Source: Verrucomicrobiota bacterium (lineage in GTDB: Bacteria; Verrucomicrobiota; Kiritimatiellia; SS1-B-03-39; UBA6053). Taken from it: a DNA stretch of 42,000 nt. The stretch is taken from NCBI GenBank assembly GCA_020831635.1, contig JAFIGC010000036.1:1-42000 (forward strand). The letters are read 5' to 3'. A program made the position numbers and the translations under genes. Shown one piece after another: positions 16,429 through 24,162 of the stretch; position 1 is the first letter of the stretch; each line of letters starts with the position of its first letter. The notes below the pieces were generated by a model, which saw only the letters and a program-made list of their open reading frames with translations, ran no database searches and was not told where the DNA came from.

Positions 16429-17555
16429 GAGAGGGGACAGATAAGATCGAGCGGGCGGCAGAGCGGGAGGCGTACATCGCCTTGAACATGTTTGAGGGCA
16501 TCGGCCCCGTCCGGGTGCGCGAACTCATGGATGTGCTGGGGAGCGCCGGGGCGATTCTGAAGTCGGGGCGCGAGGATTTGGAGCAAGCCAAAGGCGTGGG
16601 CCGCACCCTGGCCGAAAATCTTTTGCGGCAAGTCGATGCCATGGACGTGGACGCGGAAATCAAACGGGCCGCCCAATACGACGCCCGCATCATCACGCGT
16701 ATCGATCCCGAATATCCCGAAGCCCTCGCCGCCATTCACGATCCGCCCCTGGCCTTGTATGTGCGCGGCAGTCTCACCGCCATGGATCGGCACGCCATCG
16801 GCGTGGTCGGCTCCCGTCGCTGCACCCACTACGGCACCCAAACCGCCGACCGGCTTTGCTTTCAACTCGCCAAACAGGGCTACACCGTGGTCAGCGGCCT
16901 CGCCCGCGGCATCGACGCCGCCGCCCATCAGGGCGCCCTCAAAGGACGCGGACGCACCCTCGCGGTCATGGGCTGCGGCATCGACCAAATTTACCCCGCC
17001 GAACACAAAACCCTTGCCGGGGAAGTCATCGCCAACGGCGGATTGATCACCGAATTTCCCGTGGGCTTCAAACCCACCCGCCAGTCTTTTCCGCAGCGGA
17101 ACAGAATCATCTCAGGTCTCAGCAAGGGCGTGCTCATCGTCGAAGCCGCCAAAGGGTCCGGGGCCATGATGACCGTGGACTTTGCCAACGAACAGGGCCG
17201 GCTCGTGTTTGCCGTACCCGGACGCATTGACAACCCCAGCGCGGGCGGCTGCAATTACCTCATCAAAAACGGGGCCAAGCTCGTGGAGGACGTGGACGAC
17301 ATCATCGAAGAATTCGAATATCTGCTCCCCCCGAATCCGGAAGGAAGGGAAGATCCCGAACACACCAAACCCAAAGTGCAGCTCAACGACGACGAGCGCA
17401 AAATTCTCGAAACCCTCGGCAAAGAAGATTTGGGCCAAGACGAACTCATCCGCCGCAGCGGCCTCAGTGCCTCCACCGTGGCCACCTGCGTGATCATGCT
17501 GGAAATGAAGCGACAACTCAAATCCCTCCCCGGCCGCATGGTGCGGAAACTATAA
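16425..17555 (+). CDS. dprA: DNA-processing protein DprA
   Basis: Binds incoming single-stranded DNA and loads RecA during natural transformation. The 376-residue protein has an N-terminal helical region with a helix-hairpin-helix-like stretch (MFEGIGPVRVRELMDVLGS, then AKGVGRTLAENLL), the DprA Rossmann core beginning GVVGSRRCTHYG at about residue 126, VVSGLARGIDAAAHQGAL, GCGIDQIYP, the signature FPQRNRIISGLS, and a C-terminal winged-helix domain (DDERKILETLG...MLEMKRQLKSLPGRMVRKL). The ATG at 16425 overlaps the aroB stop and has GAGGAAA upstream. Its presence suggests, but does not prove, competence in this organism. Confidence 0.96.
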   Translation: MREGTDKIERAAEREAYIALNMFEGIGPVRVRELMDVLGSAGAILKSGREDLEQAKGVGRTLAENLLRQVDAMDVDAEIKRAAQYDARIITRIDPEYPEALAAIHDPPLALYVRGSLTAMDRHAIGVVGSRRCTHYGTQTADRLCFQLAKQGYTVVSGLARGIDAAAHQGALKGRGRTLAVMGCGIDQIYPAEHKTLAGEVIANGGLITEFPVGFKPTRQSFPQRNRIISGLSKGVLIVEAAKGSGAMMTVDFANEQGRLVFAVPGRIDNPSAGGCNYLIKNGAKLVEDVDDIIEEFEYLLPPNPEGREDPEHTKPKVQLNDDERKILETLGKEDLGQDELIRRSGLSASTVATCVIMLEMKRQLKSLPGRMVRKL

Positions 17556-17603
17556 AGGTTAACGGAGGGGTTGTAAGAGATAGATTCACTCTCAACCGAC
17601 AAC

Positions 17604-17635
17604 CCAACCACCCAACCACTCAACGACTCAACCAC
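17604..17635. repeat. 8-bp tandem repeat, four units
   Basis: Four adjoining octamers, CCAACCAC, CCAACCAC, TCAACGAC and TCAACCAC, lie in the 116-bp spacer between the convergent dprA and FAD-oxidoreductase genes. The flanks hold further CAACC words. No open frame or hairpin explains it. It is one of several short-period repeats confined to spacers in this window. Confidence 0.7.
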
Positions 17636-17671
17636 CAATCTCTCCAAAAAAAAACCAGGCATCGTCCCCCC

Positions 17672-20071
17672 TCAATAACACCTGACCTCCGCAAGCCCGG
17701 CACGGCGCGCGCCATGGGTTTCTTCGATGAGAATCCGCAGCCGGCTTGTCCGGATGCTTTCCGGCAAGTCGTGTTGCCGGCGTTGCGCTTGGTTGTCGGT
17801 TACGATCACCCGATCCCGCCAATTCTCCCCTTCCCCTCCGGTCCCTTCCAGGCTTTGAATGCGATACTTGCGGGCGATGTGGGGGGCGACGTAAAAGGGA
17901 CTTTCTCCGTGGACTTCGACGAAGATCTGGCCCGGAAAGGTCACTTCCACCCGGTTCAACGCCACGGGCGCGTCCCAGGTCAAATCCAAAGACTGCGGCA
18001 GGCTCCGTCCGGGATCGCTGAACCACAGGTTCGTCTTGCCGGTGGGACGGGTGACCCCGCTGAGCGCTTGTTCGGGACCATACACGGATTGTGGCGGGTC
18101 GAATTGCATGGCGAAGGGACTGGGCGTACGGTTCCAGTGAAAACGCCCGGAGCCCACGACATTGCCGCCCACCCAACCATAGGCATTGTTGCCGGACAGC
18201 CTCCAGGTCACTTGATTGTTCGCTTCATCGTCGCCCCGGACTTCCACCCGGTAACAGCCGTCGGCAAAATCACGGGCGCCCACCGGAATCCATTGCAAAC
18301 CGTCTTGTCCGGCGGGAACCTCGATTTCTCCCCGCCAAAGCGGTTCCGCGGTCTCGATTTCATAGTCCCAAAGCGATGCCACCGGACGCAAACACACTTT
18401 CACTTTGGCCGATTCGTCCGCGGGGTTGTGCAACCAAAGTCCGATTTTCTCCAGGGATTTCCCGGACAAATACAACCATTGGCACAGGTGTTTGCTCACC
18501 GGCGTTTCCTTGCCGCATTGCAGCCATCCGGGGCGAAGGCCGGTGTCCTCGGCGGTTTCCCAGGCCCCCAGCCCGGAAAACGCCCAGGCGCTGGAAGCGG
18601 ATGCGGTGGCTTTCCGGGCCAAATCCGCCGGATCTTCGTTGCGAAGGTTGGGCAGGAAACATCCGTCTCGCAAGAGTTGCTGTTGAATTTGGTCGATTTC
18701 TTTTTCAGCGACTTCAGATGGGGACAGACCCCTTAAAACCGAAAGGGCCGCGGCCGTACCCGCCGCCTGTCCCATGAGCCCGCAGGTGGCCATCACCCGC
18801 ACCGTGCCCAAGGCCGCGTGGGTGGTGGAGATGTTGCGCCCCGCCATCATCAGGTTTTCCACGTCTTTGGAAATCATCGACCGCAAGGGAATGCCGTAGG
18901 GTCCGATGTATTTGAGGGCGATCTCTTTCAATTGATCGTTGTAGCCAACGGCGCTCGCGGGTTCGCTGGTCGCGGCCAAAAGTCCGCCGGGGGTGTGCAG
19001 GTCAATGAACCAGCCGCCGTAGGCCACCTCGTCGACAAATTTTTCGCGTCGTTGCAACTCGTTTTCATTGAGAAAATGTTGGCCGACCACCCGACGGCTT
19101 TCGCGTTTGCCGGGCACCTGCCCGATAAACTCGAGGGCATAATTTTTGCAACGGTCCATCATCTTTTCATCACGGTTTTTCATCCAGTCCCAAACACCGA
19201 GGGCGTGACGGGTCAGTTCGTGGCGAATGGTCTCGTTGTCGTACACGGTATTCCAGGGCACGCCGATCTCGATCCACCAAAAGCCGCCTTCGGGATCGTT
19301 GGGACGCCGTCCCTGTTCGTAGAAAAAGGCGGCGTCTTCGTATTTCATGGCCCACTCCGGCGCACGGTATGGGGCCGGTCGCCCGGTATCGATGCAGCGA
19401 ATGTGGATGCTGTTGCCCATGGTGTCGGTCGAAGCGTCCGCCGCCGCATGGATTTCTCCGGTTTCGGCGGTGGATTCACTGCCCCAGCGCCATTCGCATC
19501 CCGCCAAATGCGCGGGCAGCGCGTCTCCGGTGCAGTCGATGAATTGCTTGCCGCGCAGAATCAGTTCGGTTTCGGCATTGGACACATAGGCTTTCACGGC
19601 CAGGATTTTGGCGCCCGGGTGGCAGGCGGGACGGTGCATGTACCCTTTTTCTTCGGTGGCGACGGGCCATTCGCCGAGCTGCGCCATCCCCCAACGTCCA
19701 TTGTCCAACAAAACGTCCCGCACCCCGGTGTTCAGACGCAGGGTCAAATTCGGTTCGGAAACCGCGAGATTGTACAGGGCCATGTCCTGAACGCTGTTGA
19801 TCCATCCGTTTTCGTTCGGATGCAGATGGTTGGTACGGCGTTCGGCCTGCAAGGCTTCGCCAATGATGCCGCTTTCCCGAGCGTGGCTGTGATGACAGGC
19901 GGCGCCGTGCACGGTCACCCGCACTTCGCTGGAGGCGTTGCCGCCCAAGACCGGTCGGTCCTGGATCAGACAGGTTTTGGCGCCGTTCCGAGCTGCGGCC
20001 ATGGCCGCGCAAAAGCCGGACATGCCGCCGCCGCATACGATCACATCATAGGTTTCTTCAAATTGTTTCAT
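17672..20071 (-). CDS. FAD-dependent oxidoreductase, large form
   Basis: A 799-residue flavoprotein. The N-terminal half belongs to the FAD_oxidored family: a dinucleotide-binding motif DVIVCGGGMSGFCAAMAAARNG (residues 9-30), RPVLGGNASSEVRV (39-52), and LMMAGRNISTTHAALGTVRVMATCGLMGQAAGTAAAL (about 408-444). The second half (about 480-799) is beta-rich and resembles sugar-binding sandwiches, ending RLRILIEETHGARRAGLAEVRCY. No signal peptide is seen, so it is probably cytoplasmic. Relatives are common in polysaccharide-degrading Verrucomicrobiota and Planctomycetes; their substrates are largely unknown. The start overlaps the stop of the IclR gene by ATGA, so the regulator and the enzyme form an operon. 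Confidence 0.88.
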   Translation of the reverse strand: MKQFEETYDVIVCGGGMSGFCAAMAAARNGAKTCLIQDRPVLGGNASSEVRVTVHGAACHHSHARESGIIGEALQAERRTNHLHPNENGWINSVQDMALYNLAVSEPNLTLRLNTGVRDVLLDNGRWGMAQLGEWPVATEEKGYMHRPACHPGAKILAVKAYVSNAETELILRGKQFIDCTGDALPAHLAGCEWRWGSESTAETGEIHAAADASTDTMGNSIHIRCIDTGRPAPYRAPEWAMKYEDAAFFYEQGRRPNDPEGGFWWIEIGVPWNTVYDNETIRHELTRHALGVWDWMKNRDEKMMDRCKNYALEFIGQVPGKRESRRVVGQHFLNENELQRREKFVDEVAYGGWFIDLHTPGGLLAATSEPASAVGYNDQLKEIALKYIGPYGIPLRSMISKDVENLMMAGRNISTTHAALGTVRVMATCGLMGQAAGTAAALSVLRGLSPSEVAEKEIDQIQQQLLRDGCFLPNLRNEDPADLARKATASASSAWAFSGLGAWETAEDTGLRPGWLQCGKETPVSKHLCQWLYLSGKSLEKIGLWLHNPADESAKVKVCLRPVASLWDYEIETAEPLWRGEIEVPAGQDGLQWIPVGARDFADGCYRVEVRGDDEANNQVTWRLSGNNAYGWVGGNVVGSGRFHWNRTPSPFAMQFDPPQSVYGPEQALSGVTRPTGKTNLWFSDPGRSLPQSLDLTWDAPVALNRVEVTFPGQIFVEVHGESPFYVAPHIARKYRIQSLEGTGGEGENWRDRVIVTDNQAQRRQHDLPESIRTSRLRILIEETHGARRAGLAEVRCY

Positions 20072-20778
20072 GGCGTATTCTCCAGTTGCGGGTCCATCAG
20101 TGCCACCGCCGCTTCACGCAGCCGGGACAAGAGGCCCTTGATTTCAGATTGACAAAAGTGACCCGACAGGGCCAGACCGGCAATGGGGGGCGTCCCCACG
20201 GCAACGGCCAAACTGATTTCCCCGCCTTCCCGATCGATGCGGGCATAGCCACGTTTCCGAACCTCTTCGAGCAGCGGTAGAATCGAGGTCTCCCGTCCGG
20301 GAAAATCCCTGGCGATTCGTTCCTGTGAGACGGAGGCGAGCAACACGCGCCCGATGGCGGAATCCATGGCGGGGTAGTCGGCTTCCCGTCCCAGGGAACG
20401 CGCCACCGCCCGTCCGGGCACGTTGAAATACAAGTAACTCACGCTGTTGCGCCATAACACGCCCAAGGCCACCACCCGTTCCGGGCCGCTTAAGTCCGGC
20501 AGGACCGTCATTGCCCGGACAGCGAGGCCGGAGGCGGACAAACTGATGGCGGACAGAGCATGAATCCCCGGCCCCACTCCGTATCGGCGGTCGGGATGTT
20601 GCATTAACAACCCCTGATGTGCCAACGTGCCCAAATACCTTTGCATACGCGTGGGCGTCATGCCCATTTCCCTGGCCAACTCCCGTCCCCGAACCGGTTC
20701 GGCAGCACGCGCAACTGCCAAAAGGACTTCCAATCCTTCCAACAAACTCTGGTTGGGTTGCGCGGGTAACTCTTGCAT
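20068..20778 (-). CDS. IclR family transcriptional regulator
   Basis: A 236-residue regulator with an N-terminal winged helix (about 10-68: SLLEGLEVLLAVARAAEPVRGRELAREMGMTPTRMQRYLGTLAHQGLL) and an IclR effector domain (about 80-230), including GRVLLASVSQERIARDFPGRE and the late GxxLAxAVG-type sequence ISLAVAVGTPP. It is co-translated with the FAD oxidoreductase (ATGA overlap) and probably controls it according to a small organic ligand. A perfect inverted repeat covers its own start codon (20777-20801), which suggests autorepression. A related site lies before the divergent sensor gene at 20883. Confidence 0.92.
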   Translation of the reverse strand: MQELPAQPNQSLLEGLEVLLAVARAAEPVRGRELAREMGMTPTRMQRYLGTLAHQGLLMQHPDRRYGVGPGIHALSAISLSASGLAVRAMTVLPDLSGPERVVALGVLWRNSVSYLYFNVPGRAVARSLGREADYPAMDSAIGRVLLASVSQERIARDFPGRETSILPLLEEVRKRGYARIDREGGEISLAVAVGTPPIAGLALSGHFCQSEIKGLLSRLREAAVALMDPQLENTP

Positions 20779-20801
20779 TTGTCACTTATATAGTGACAAA
20801 T
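20777..20801. promoter_or_regulatory. Operator O1: perfect 10-bp inverted repeat over the IclR start
   Basis: ATTTGTCACT and AGTGACAAAT form perfect 10-base arms around TATAT, giving TGTCAC-N7-GTGACA at the core. It overlaps the start codon of the IclR gene at 20778. A second site with the same spacing lies at 20849. It is the likely binding site of the adjacent IclR regulator, although LacI-type proteins can use similar palindromes. Confidence 0.75.
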
Positions 20802-20848
20802 TTGAAAAAATCAACTGAAATTATAAAAGATTTATGCAAAATCGCTCT

Positions 20849-20867
20849 TGTCACCCAATACGTGATC
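20849..20867. promoter_or_regulatory. Operator O2: TGTCAC-N7-GTGATC
   Basis: This shares the left half-site and the seven-base spacer of O1, with a partly degenerate right half (GTGATC). The centres of O1 and O2 are about 69 bp apart. O2 ends 15 bp before the start of the sensor-domain gene at 20883, so one regulator could control both divergent transcripts. Confidence 0.5.
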
Positions 20868-20882
20868 AGGTACCCTATAGAT

Positions 20883-21779
20883 ATGAGCACCCCACCTGAT
20901 TCAGATGATTTTCATACCCACCTTCCGGTTACTGACGACGATTGGATGGAAATAGGCTTGGTCGGTTTTAACCAGGGAGGCCAGGATGCCCAAATCCTCA
21001 AGGGCATCAATCAATGGCGCAATGAAAAGCGGAACTGGGTGTTGCGGGACGCGGGGCATCAGGAATTCATGTTGTTGAAATTGATCCGGAATCCAAAAAT
21101 AGCCGGCATTATCGCGAACGTCACCGACCACAAACGCATGGAAACGCTGCAAAAATGGGGGAAACCCGTGGTGGACACCTCGGGAATTCTCGCCGACAGC
21201 CCTTTTCCACAAGTGGGGGTCCAACCCGGAGCGGTGGGTGAAATGGGCGGAGAATTTTTAACGCGAAAGGGGTTCAAACGCATCGTGTATGTTTCCGGCA
21301 TGCAGTGGACCTATGAAATGGACCGATGGCAAGGGCTGCGCCAGTACTGTAACGAGCATCAAATCGAGGCGTGGTGGTGGTCATTGAGCGAAGAACGTTG
21401 CGTGGATTCGGTCAGCACGAAATTTCTTCCCGAGGACGCCGATTATGATTCGCGGGATCCTTTTGAATTCCTGTCACGCTTTGAAAAACCCTTTGCCGTC
21501 TTTACGGCCATCGACCGCATGGGCGTGCAAATCTGTGACGGATGCCGGGCCGCGGGCCTGAACGTTCCCGGCGATGTGGCCGTTTTGGGCGTCGATGATA
21601 ATGAATATTTCTGTGAATCCGCCACCCCGCCCCTTTCCAGCGTGATGCTCCCGGGAGAAAAAATGGGACGTGAGGCAATGAAGCTGCTGGAGAAACTGAT
21701 CCGGGGCGATTGCAAAGAAACCTTCGTCCGCCTGGAACCCAAAGGCATCAAAGCCCGGGAATCCACCGAGGGCTACTGA
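20883..21779 (+). CDS. XylR-like sensor domain lacking a DNA-binding domain
   Basis: A 298-residue protein that matches the LacI/periplasmic-binding-like sensor half of XylR-type regulators: IGLVGFNQGGQDAQILKGINQW at the start, then IAGIIANVTD, GVQPGAVGEMGGEFLTRKGFKRIVYVSG, PFAVFTAIDRMGVQICDGCRAAGLNVPGDVAVLGVDDNEYFCESATPPLSSV and GREAMKLLEKLIRGD. In regulators A and B an AraC domain follows this point, but here the protein stops (EGY), and no helix-turn-helix is encoded before or after it. There is no signal peptide, so it is not a periplasmic binding protein. It could be a decoy or partner subunit, or a remnant. It is divergent from the IclR gene. The ATG at 20883 was chosen because upstream in-frame codons run through the operators. 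Confidence 0.8.
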   Translation: MSTPPDSDDFHTHLPVTDDDWMEIGLVGFNQGGQDAQILKGINQWRNEKRNWVLRDAGHQEFMLLKLIRNPKIAGIIANVTDHKRMETLQKWGKPVVDTSGILADSPFPQVGVQPGAVGEMGGEFLTRKGFKRIVYVSGMQWTYEMDRWQGLRQYCNEHQIEAWWWSLSEERCVDSVSTKFLPEDADYDSRDPFEFLSRFEKPFAVFTAIDRMGVQICDGCRAAGLNVPGDVAVLGVDDNEYFCESATPPLSSVMLPGEKMGREAMKLLEKLIRGDCKETFVRLEPKGIKARESTEGY

Positions 21780-21804
21780 GTTGATTTACCCGATCCGCTT
21801 GATT

Positions 21805-21818
21805 TCAGACTAGTCTGA
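21805..21818. promoter_or_regulatory. 14-bp perfect palindrome
   Basis: TCAGACTAGTCTGA is fully self-complementary. It lies 25 bp after the sensor gene stop and 90 bp before the first antitoxin start. With no loop and no T-run it looks more like a protein-binding site than a terminator. Confidence 0.35.
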
Positions 21819-21873
21819 TCAGAAAATAAAGCCAAGCGCGGACACCAACGTAGTGCAAATCGAACTGTACAGC

Positions 21874-21910
21874 TTGACATACGTCCGTTTTCCGATATTC
21901 TGCACGTATG
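21874..21910 (+). promoter_or_regulatory. Promoter and operator of antitoxin/toxin pair 1
   Basis: TTGACA (21874-21879) and TATTCT (21896-21901) are spaced by 16 bp. A start about seven bases after the -10 box falls on the ATG at 21908, so the mRNA would be leaderless. Inverted arms CATACGT (21878-21884) and ACGTATG (21904-21910) overlap the -35 box and the start codon, which fits autorepression by the ribbon-helix-helix antitoxin. Confidence 0.6.
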
Positions 21911-22159
21911 AAAAGCAAACTGACGCTCTCGTTGCCCGAAAAAACCATTTCGGAAGCCAAACAAATTGCCAAGCGGCGGCATACCACCGTTTCGGCCTTG
22001 TTTGCGGAGTCTTTACAGTATTGGAAATTTGATGCCTCCCCATGTTGCTTGACTACGTCAGATCATGAGGAGAATGAGATGGCGGATTTGCTGGGTGCTT
22101 TTACCCCGCAGGCGCCTTTCGACACCCGTTCCGCCCACATCCGGGAAAAGCATGGATAG
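21908..22159 (+). CDS. Ribbon-helix-helix antitoxin (pair 1)
   Basis: An 83-residue protein whose N-terminus (MKSKLTLSLPEKTISEAKQI, then TTVSALFAESL) has the beta strand and two helices of a ribbon-helix-helix DNA-binding domain; the C-terminal half probably wraps the toxin. It overlaps the PIN-domain gene by eight bases, the standard antitoxin-first order. It should neutralise the toxin and repress its own promoter through the inverted repeat that covers its start codon. Confidence 0.85.
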   Translation: MKSKLTLSLPEKTISEAKQIAKRRHTTVSALFAESLQYWKFDASPCCLTTSDHEENEMADLLGAFTPQAPFDTRSAHIREKHG

Positions 22160-22562
22160 GCTGTTTTTCGATACCAACGTTCTTTTGGATGTACTCGAAC
22201 AACGCGCGCCTTGGTTTCCTGAATCCACGGAATGCCTTGCCCGGGCCCGGCGGGGTTTCTGCATGGGTGCCATCACGGCTATCACGTTGTCGGATATTGC
22301 CTACATTCAGAAATCAGTCTCCACCGCAAACCTTTATAAGCGTTTCCGCCTTCTCAGGGACTTCTTGGAGATCGCCCCCTTGCATGCGGAGACTGTTGAT
22401 GCCACGCTGGCAAGACGCTTGCCCGACATCGAAGACGGATTCCAACTGGAAGCCGCCCTCAACTGGCAGGCCACACACCTTCTCACGCGAAACGTCAAAG
22501 ATTTCCCCCAACACCCTTCCCTCGTGGTTCAGACCCCCACCGATTACCTGCACACCGGGTGA
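22152..22562 (+). CDS. PIN-domain ribonuclease toxin, VapC type (pair 1)
   Basis: A 136-residue PIN-domain protein: LFFDTNVLLDVLEQRAPW at the start supplies the first metal-binding Asp (D7), and the end carries DIEDGFQLEAALNWQATHLLTRNVKDF with the remaining acidic ligands. VapC toxins cleave specific RNAs, often tRNA or rRNA. The ATG at 22152 overlaps the antitoxin stop, so translation is coupled. All residues expected for activity appear present. The partner is the gene directly upstream. Confidence 0.9.
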   Translation: MDRLFFDTNVLLDVLEQRAPWFPESTECLARARRGFCMGAITAITLSDIAYIQKSVSTANLYKRFRLLRDFLEIAPLHAETVDATLARRLPDIEDGFQLEAALNWQATHLLTRNVKDFPQHPSLVVQTPTDYLHTG

Positions 22563-22591
22563 GCTCAAATTGCAACCAACCTGTTTCGAAC

Positions 22592-22647
22592 TTGACGCGG
22601 ATTGAAAAAGTATTACAGTATGAACCATGAGAACTACAATCATACTG
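22592..22647 (+). promoter_or_regulatory. Promoter and operator of antitoxin/toxin pair 2
   Basis: TTGACG (22592-22597) and TACAGT (22614-22619) are 16 bp apart. The predicted start is within a base or two of the ATG at 22627, again a leaderless arrangement. Perfect eight-base arms CAGTATGA (22616-22623) and TCATACTG (22640-22647) flank the start codon and would let the antitoxin block transcription. Confidence 0.6.
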
Positions 22648-22878
22648 GACGATCATCTTGGCGAGCGACTCAGACAGGAGGCTCGCAATCGCAAGCAAAG
22701 CTTCAGTTCGTTTATCGCGGAGGCGGGGCGTCTGGCACTGGGGGAATCAGGAACACGAGCGTCCCCGAAGACGTTTAAACTCGTCACGTTTGGAGAAGGG
22801 GGTGTCCTCCATGGGGTGGATCTGGACAAAACCGGGGTTCTGTTGGTCGCTGAAGATGAAGAGGTTTACCGAACATGA
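22627..22878 (+). CDS. VapB-like ribbon-helix-helix antitoxin (pair 2)
   Basis: An 83-residue protein beginning MRTTIILDDHLGERLRQEARNR, then SFSSFIAEAGRLAL, the usual VapB-type ribbon-helix-helix start; the tail (VLHGVDLDKTGVLLVAEDEEVYRT) should bind the toxin. It overlaps the next gene by ATGA. It is not closely similar to the antitoxin of pair 1, so the two modules are not a recent duplication. Confidence 0.88.
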   Translation: MRTTIILDDHLGERLRQEARNRKQSFSSFIAEAGRLALGESGTRASPKTFKLVTFGEGGVLHGVDLDKTGVLLVAEDEEVYRT

Positions 22879-23315
22879 TTCTTCCGGATGTGAATGTGTT
22901 GGTCTATGCCCACCGCCCGGATTCCATCCACAACCATGATGAATATGCATCATGGTTATGCGAAGTGGCGGAATCGCCAAAAGCGTTCGGCCTTTCCGAA
23001 GCTGTTTTGTGCGGTTTCGTGCGCGTGGTAACCAACCGGAAAATTTTCAAACAGCCCACGCCAACAATGGTTGCCTTGGACTTTTGCGATCAATTGAGGA
23101 ACCGACCACAGGCGAGAATTCTAAAACCAGGCACCGGAAATTGGGATCTGTTTCGGACTTTGTGTGGAGGATCGGGTGTCAAGGGAAAGCTTGTCGCGGA
23201 CGCGTGGCATGCCGCGCTGGCCTTGGAATATGACTGTGAATGGATCACGTGTGACGGTGATTTCGCTCGGTTTCCCGGCTTGCGATGGAGGCATCCGCTT
23301 GTAGCAAGGTCATAA
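22875..23315 (+). CDS. PIN-domain ribonuclease toxin, VapC type (pair 2)
   Basis: A 146-residue PIN toxin with the family start MILPDVNVLVYAHRPDS (D5), a central Glu in GLSEAVLCGFVRVVTN, and the C-terminal acidic cluster VADAWHAALALEYDCEWITCDGDFARF. It resembles the VapC subfamily that begins with the sequence LPDVNVLxYA. It is coupled to its antitoxin by the ATGA overlap. It converges with the metal transporter operon, whose last gene ends 26 bp away. Confidence 0.91.
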   Translation: MILPDVNVLVYAHRPDSIHNHDEYASWLCEVAESPKAFGLSEAVLCGFVRVVTNRKIFKQPTPTMVALDFCDQLRNRPQARILKPGTGNWDLFRTLCGGSGVKGKLVADAWHAALALEYDCEWITCDGDFARFPGLRWRHPLVARS

Positions 23316-23340
23316 AATTCGTGGAGACTCGTTACCCCGC

Positions 23341-24162
23341 TCATCGCCAGTCACGGATGGCGACCCAAATTCGGGCGGGAAGCACGGGAAAGAGGGCCGC
23401 CGTAGCCATGGCGGGCCCTCCGGGCAAATCAAACCAGAAGGAGGCGGTCAGCCCCAGAAACGCGGCGGAAGTGCCCAGGATCACGGCGGTGAGGATGACG
23501 GCGGGAAAACTTCGGAACAGCATCAGGGCGGCGGCGGGCGGGCCGATCAACATGCCAAAGGCCAACATGCTGCCGGCGGTGTTCATCACCGCGGCCAGAC
23601 CAAATCCCAAACACAAAAACAGCAACGCGTTCCACACATGCACCTTGAGTCCCAGGGTCGCCGACATCACCGGATCGAAACCGCTGACCAGGAACTTGCT
23701 CCAACAAAGCCGGAACAACAGCCCGGTGCCAAGAGCGACGCCGATGGCCCAAAGGGCGTGACTTCGGTTGGCACCGAGAATATCCCCGGTAAACAGGCGT
23801 AGGGCTCCCGCGTCCGGATTCGGAGACAAGGAGAGCAGGACGACGGCCACCGACCCGCCGGTGGCGTAGGCAATGCCGACCCATCCCTCCGAAGGGAGTT
23901 TTCCCGGCCGTCCGGAAAAGGACAGCAACAAAATCCCCGCGACCCCGCCCACCACCGCCCCGAGGAAAGGCGCGAGAGAGAAAAACAAGGCGATGGAAAT
24001 CCCCAGCGCGGAGATTTGCGGGAGGGCCGCTCCTAAAAACACAATGCGCCTAAGATGAATGAACACCCCCAAAAATGCCAATAACCCGCCGCCAAACACC
24101 CCCACCAACAGGGCGTGCTGCATAAAGGCATAGCCATACATTTCCCGGATTTCGCCGATCAT
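23341..24162 (-). CDS. Metal ABC transporter permease (ABC-3 family)
   Basis: A 273-residue inner-membrane permease with about eight hydrophobic segments, of the ABC-3 family that moves Zn2+ or Mn2+ (ZnuB/MntB type). Typical stretches are FLGVFIHLRRIVFLGAALPQISALGI near the start and FGMLIGPPAAALMLF late in the protein. Its ATG overlaps the ATPase stop by four bases. It is the last gene of a four-gene minus-strand operon. Confidence 0.93.
   Translation of the reverse strand: MIGEIREMYGYAFMQHALLVGVFGGGLLAFLGVFIHLRRIVFLGAALPQISALGISIALFFSLAPFLGAVVGGVAGILLLSFSGRPGKLPSEGWVGIAYATGGSVAVVLLSLSPNPDAGALRLFTGDILGANRSHALWAIGVALGTGLLFRLCWSKFLVSGFDPVMSATLGLKVHVWNALLFLCLGFGLAAVMNTAGSMLAFGMLIGPPAAALMLFRSFPAVILTAVILGTSAAFLGLTASFWFDLPGGPAMATAALFPVLPARIWVAIRDWR

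Noticed and set aside
20619-20882. N-terminal extension of the sensor-domain gene that might add a DNA-binding domain
   Set aside because: The added residues are antisense to the IclR gene and cross both operators; they show no helix-turn-helix pattern.
21780-21907. Remnant of an AraC domain after the sensor gene
   Set aside because: No frame in this spacer encodes anything like the helix-turn-helix of regulators A and B, so there is no evidence of a recent frameshift or stop mutation.
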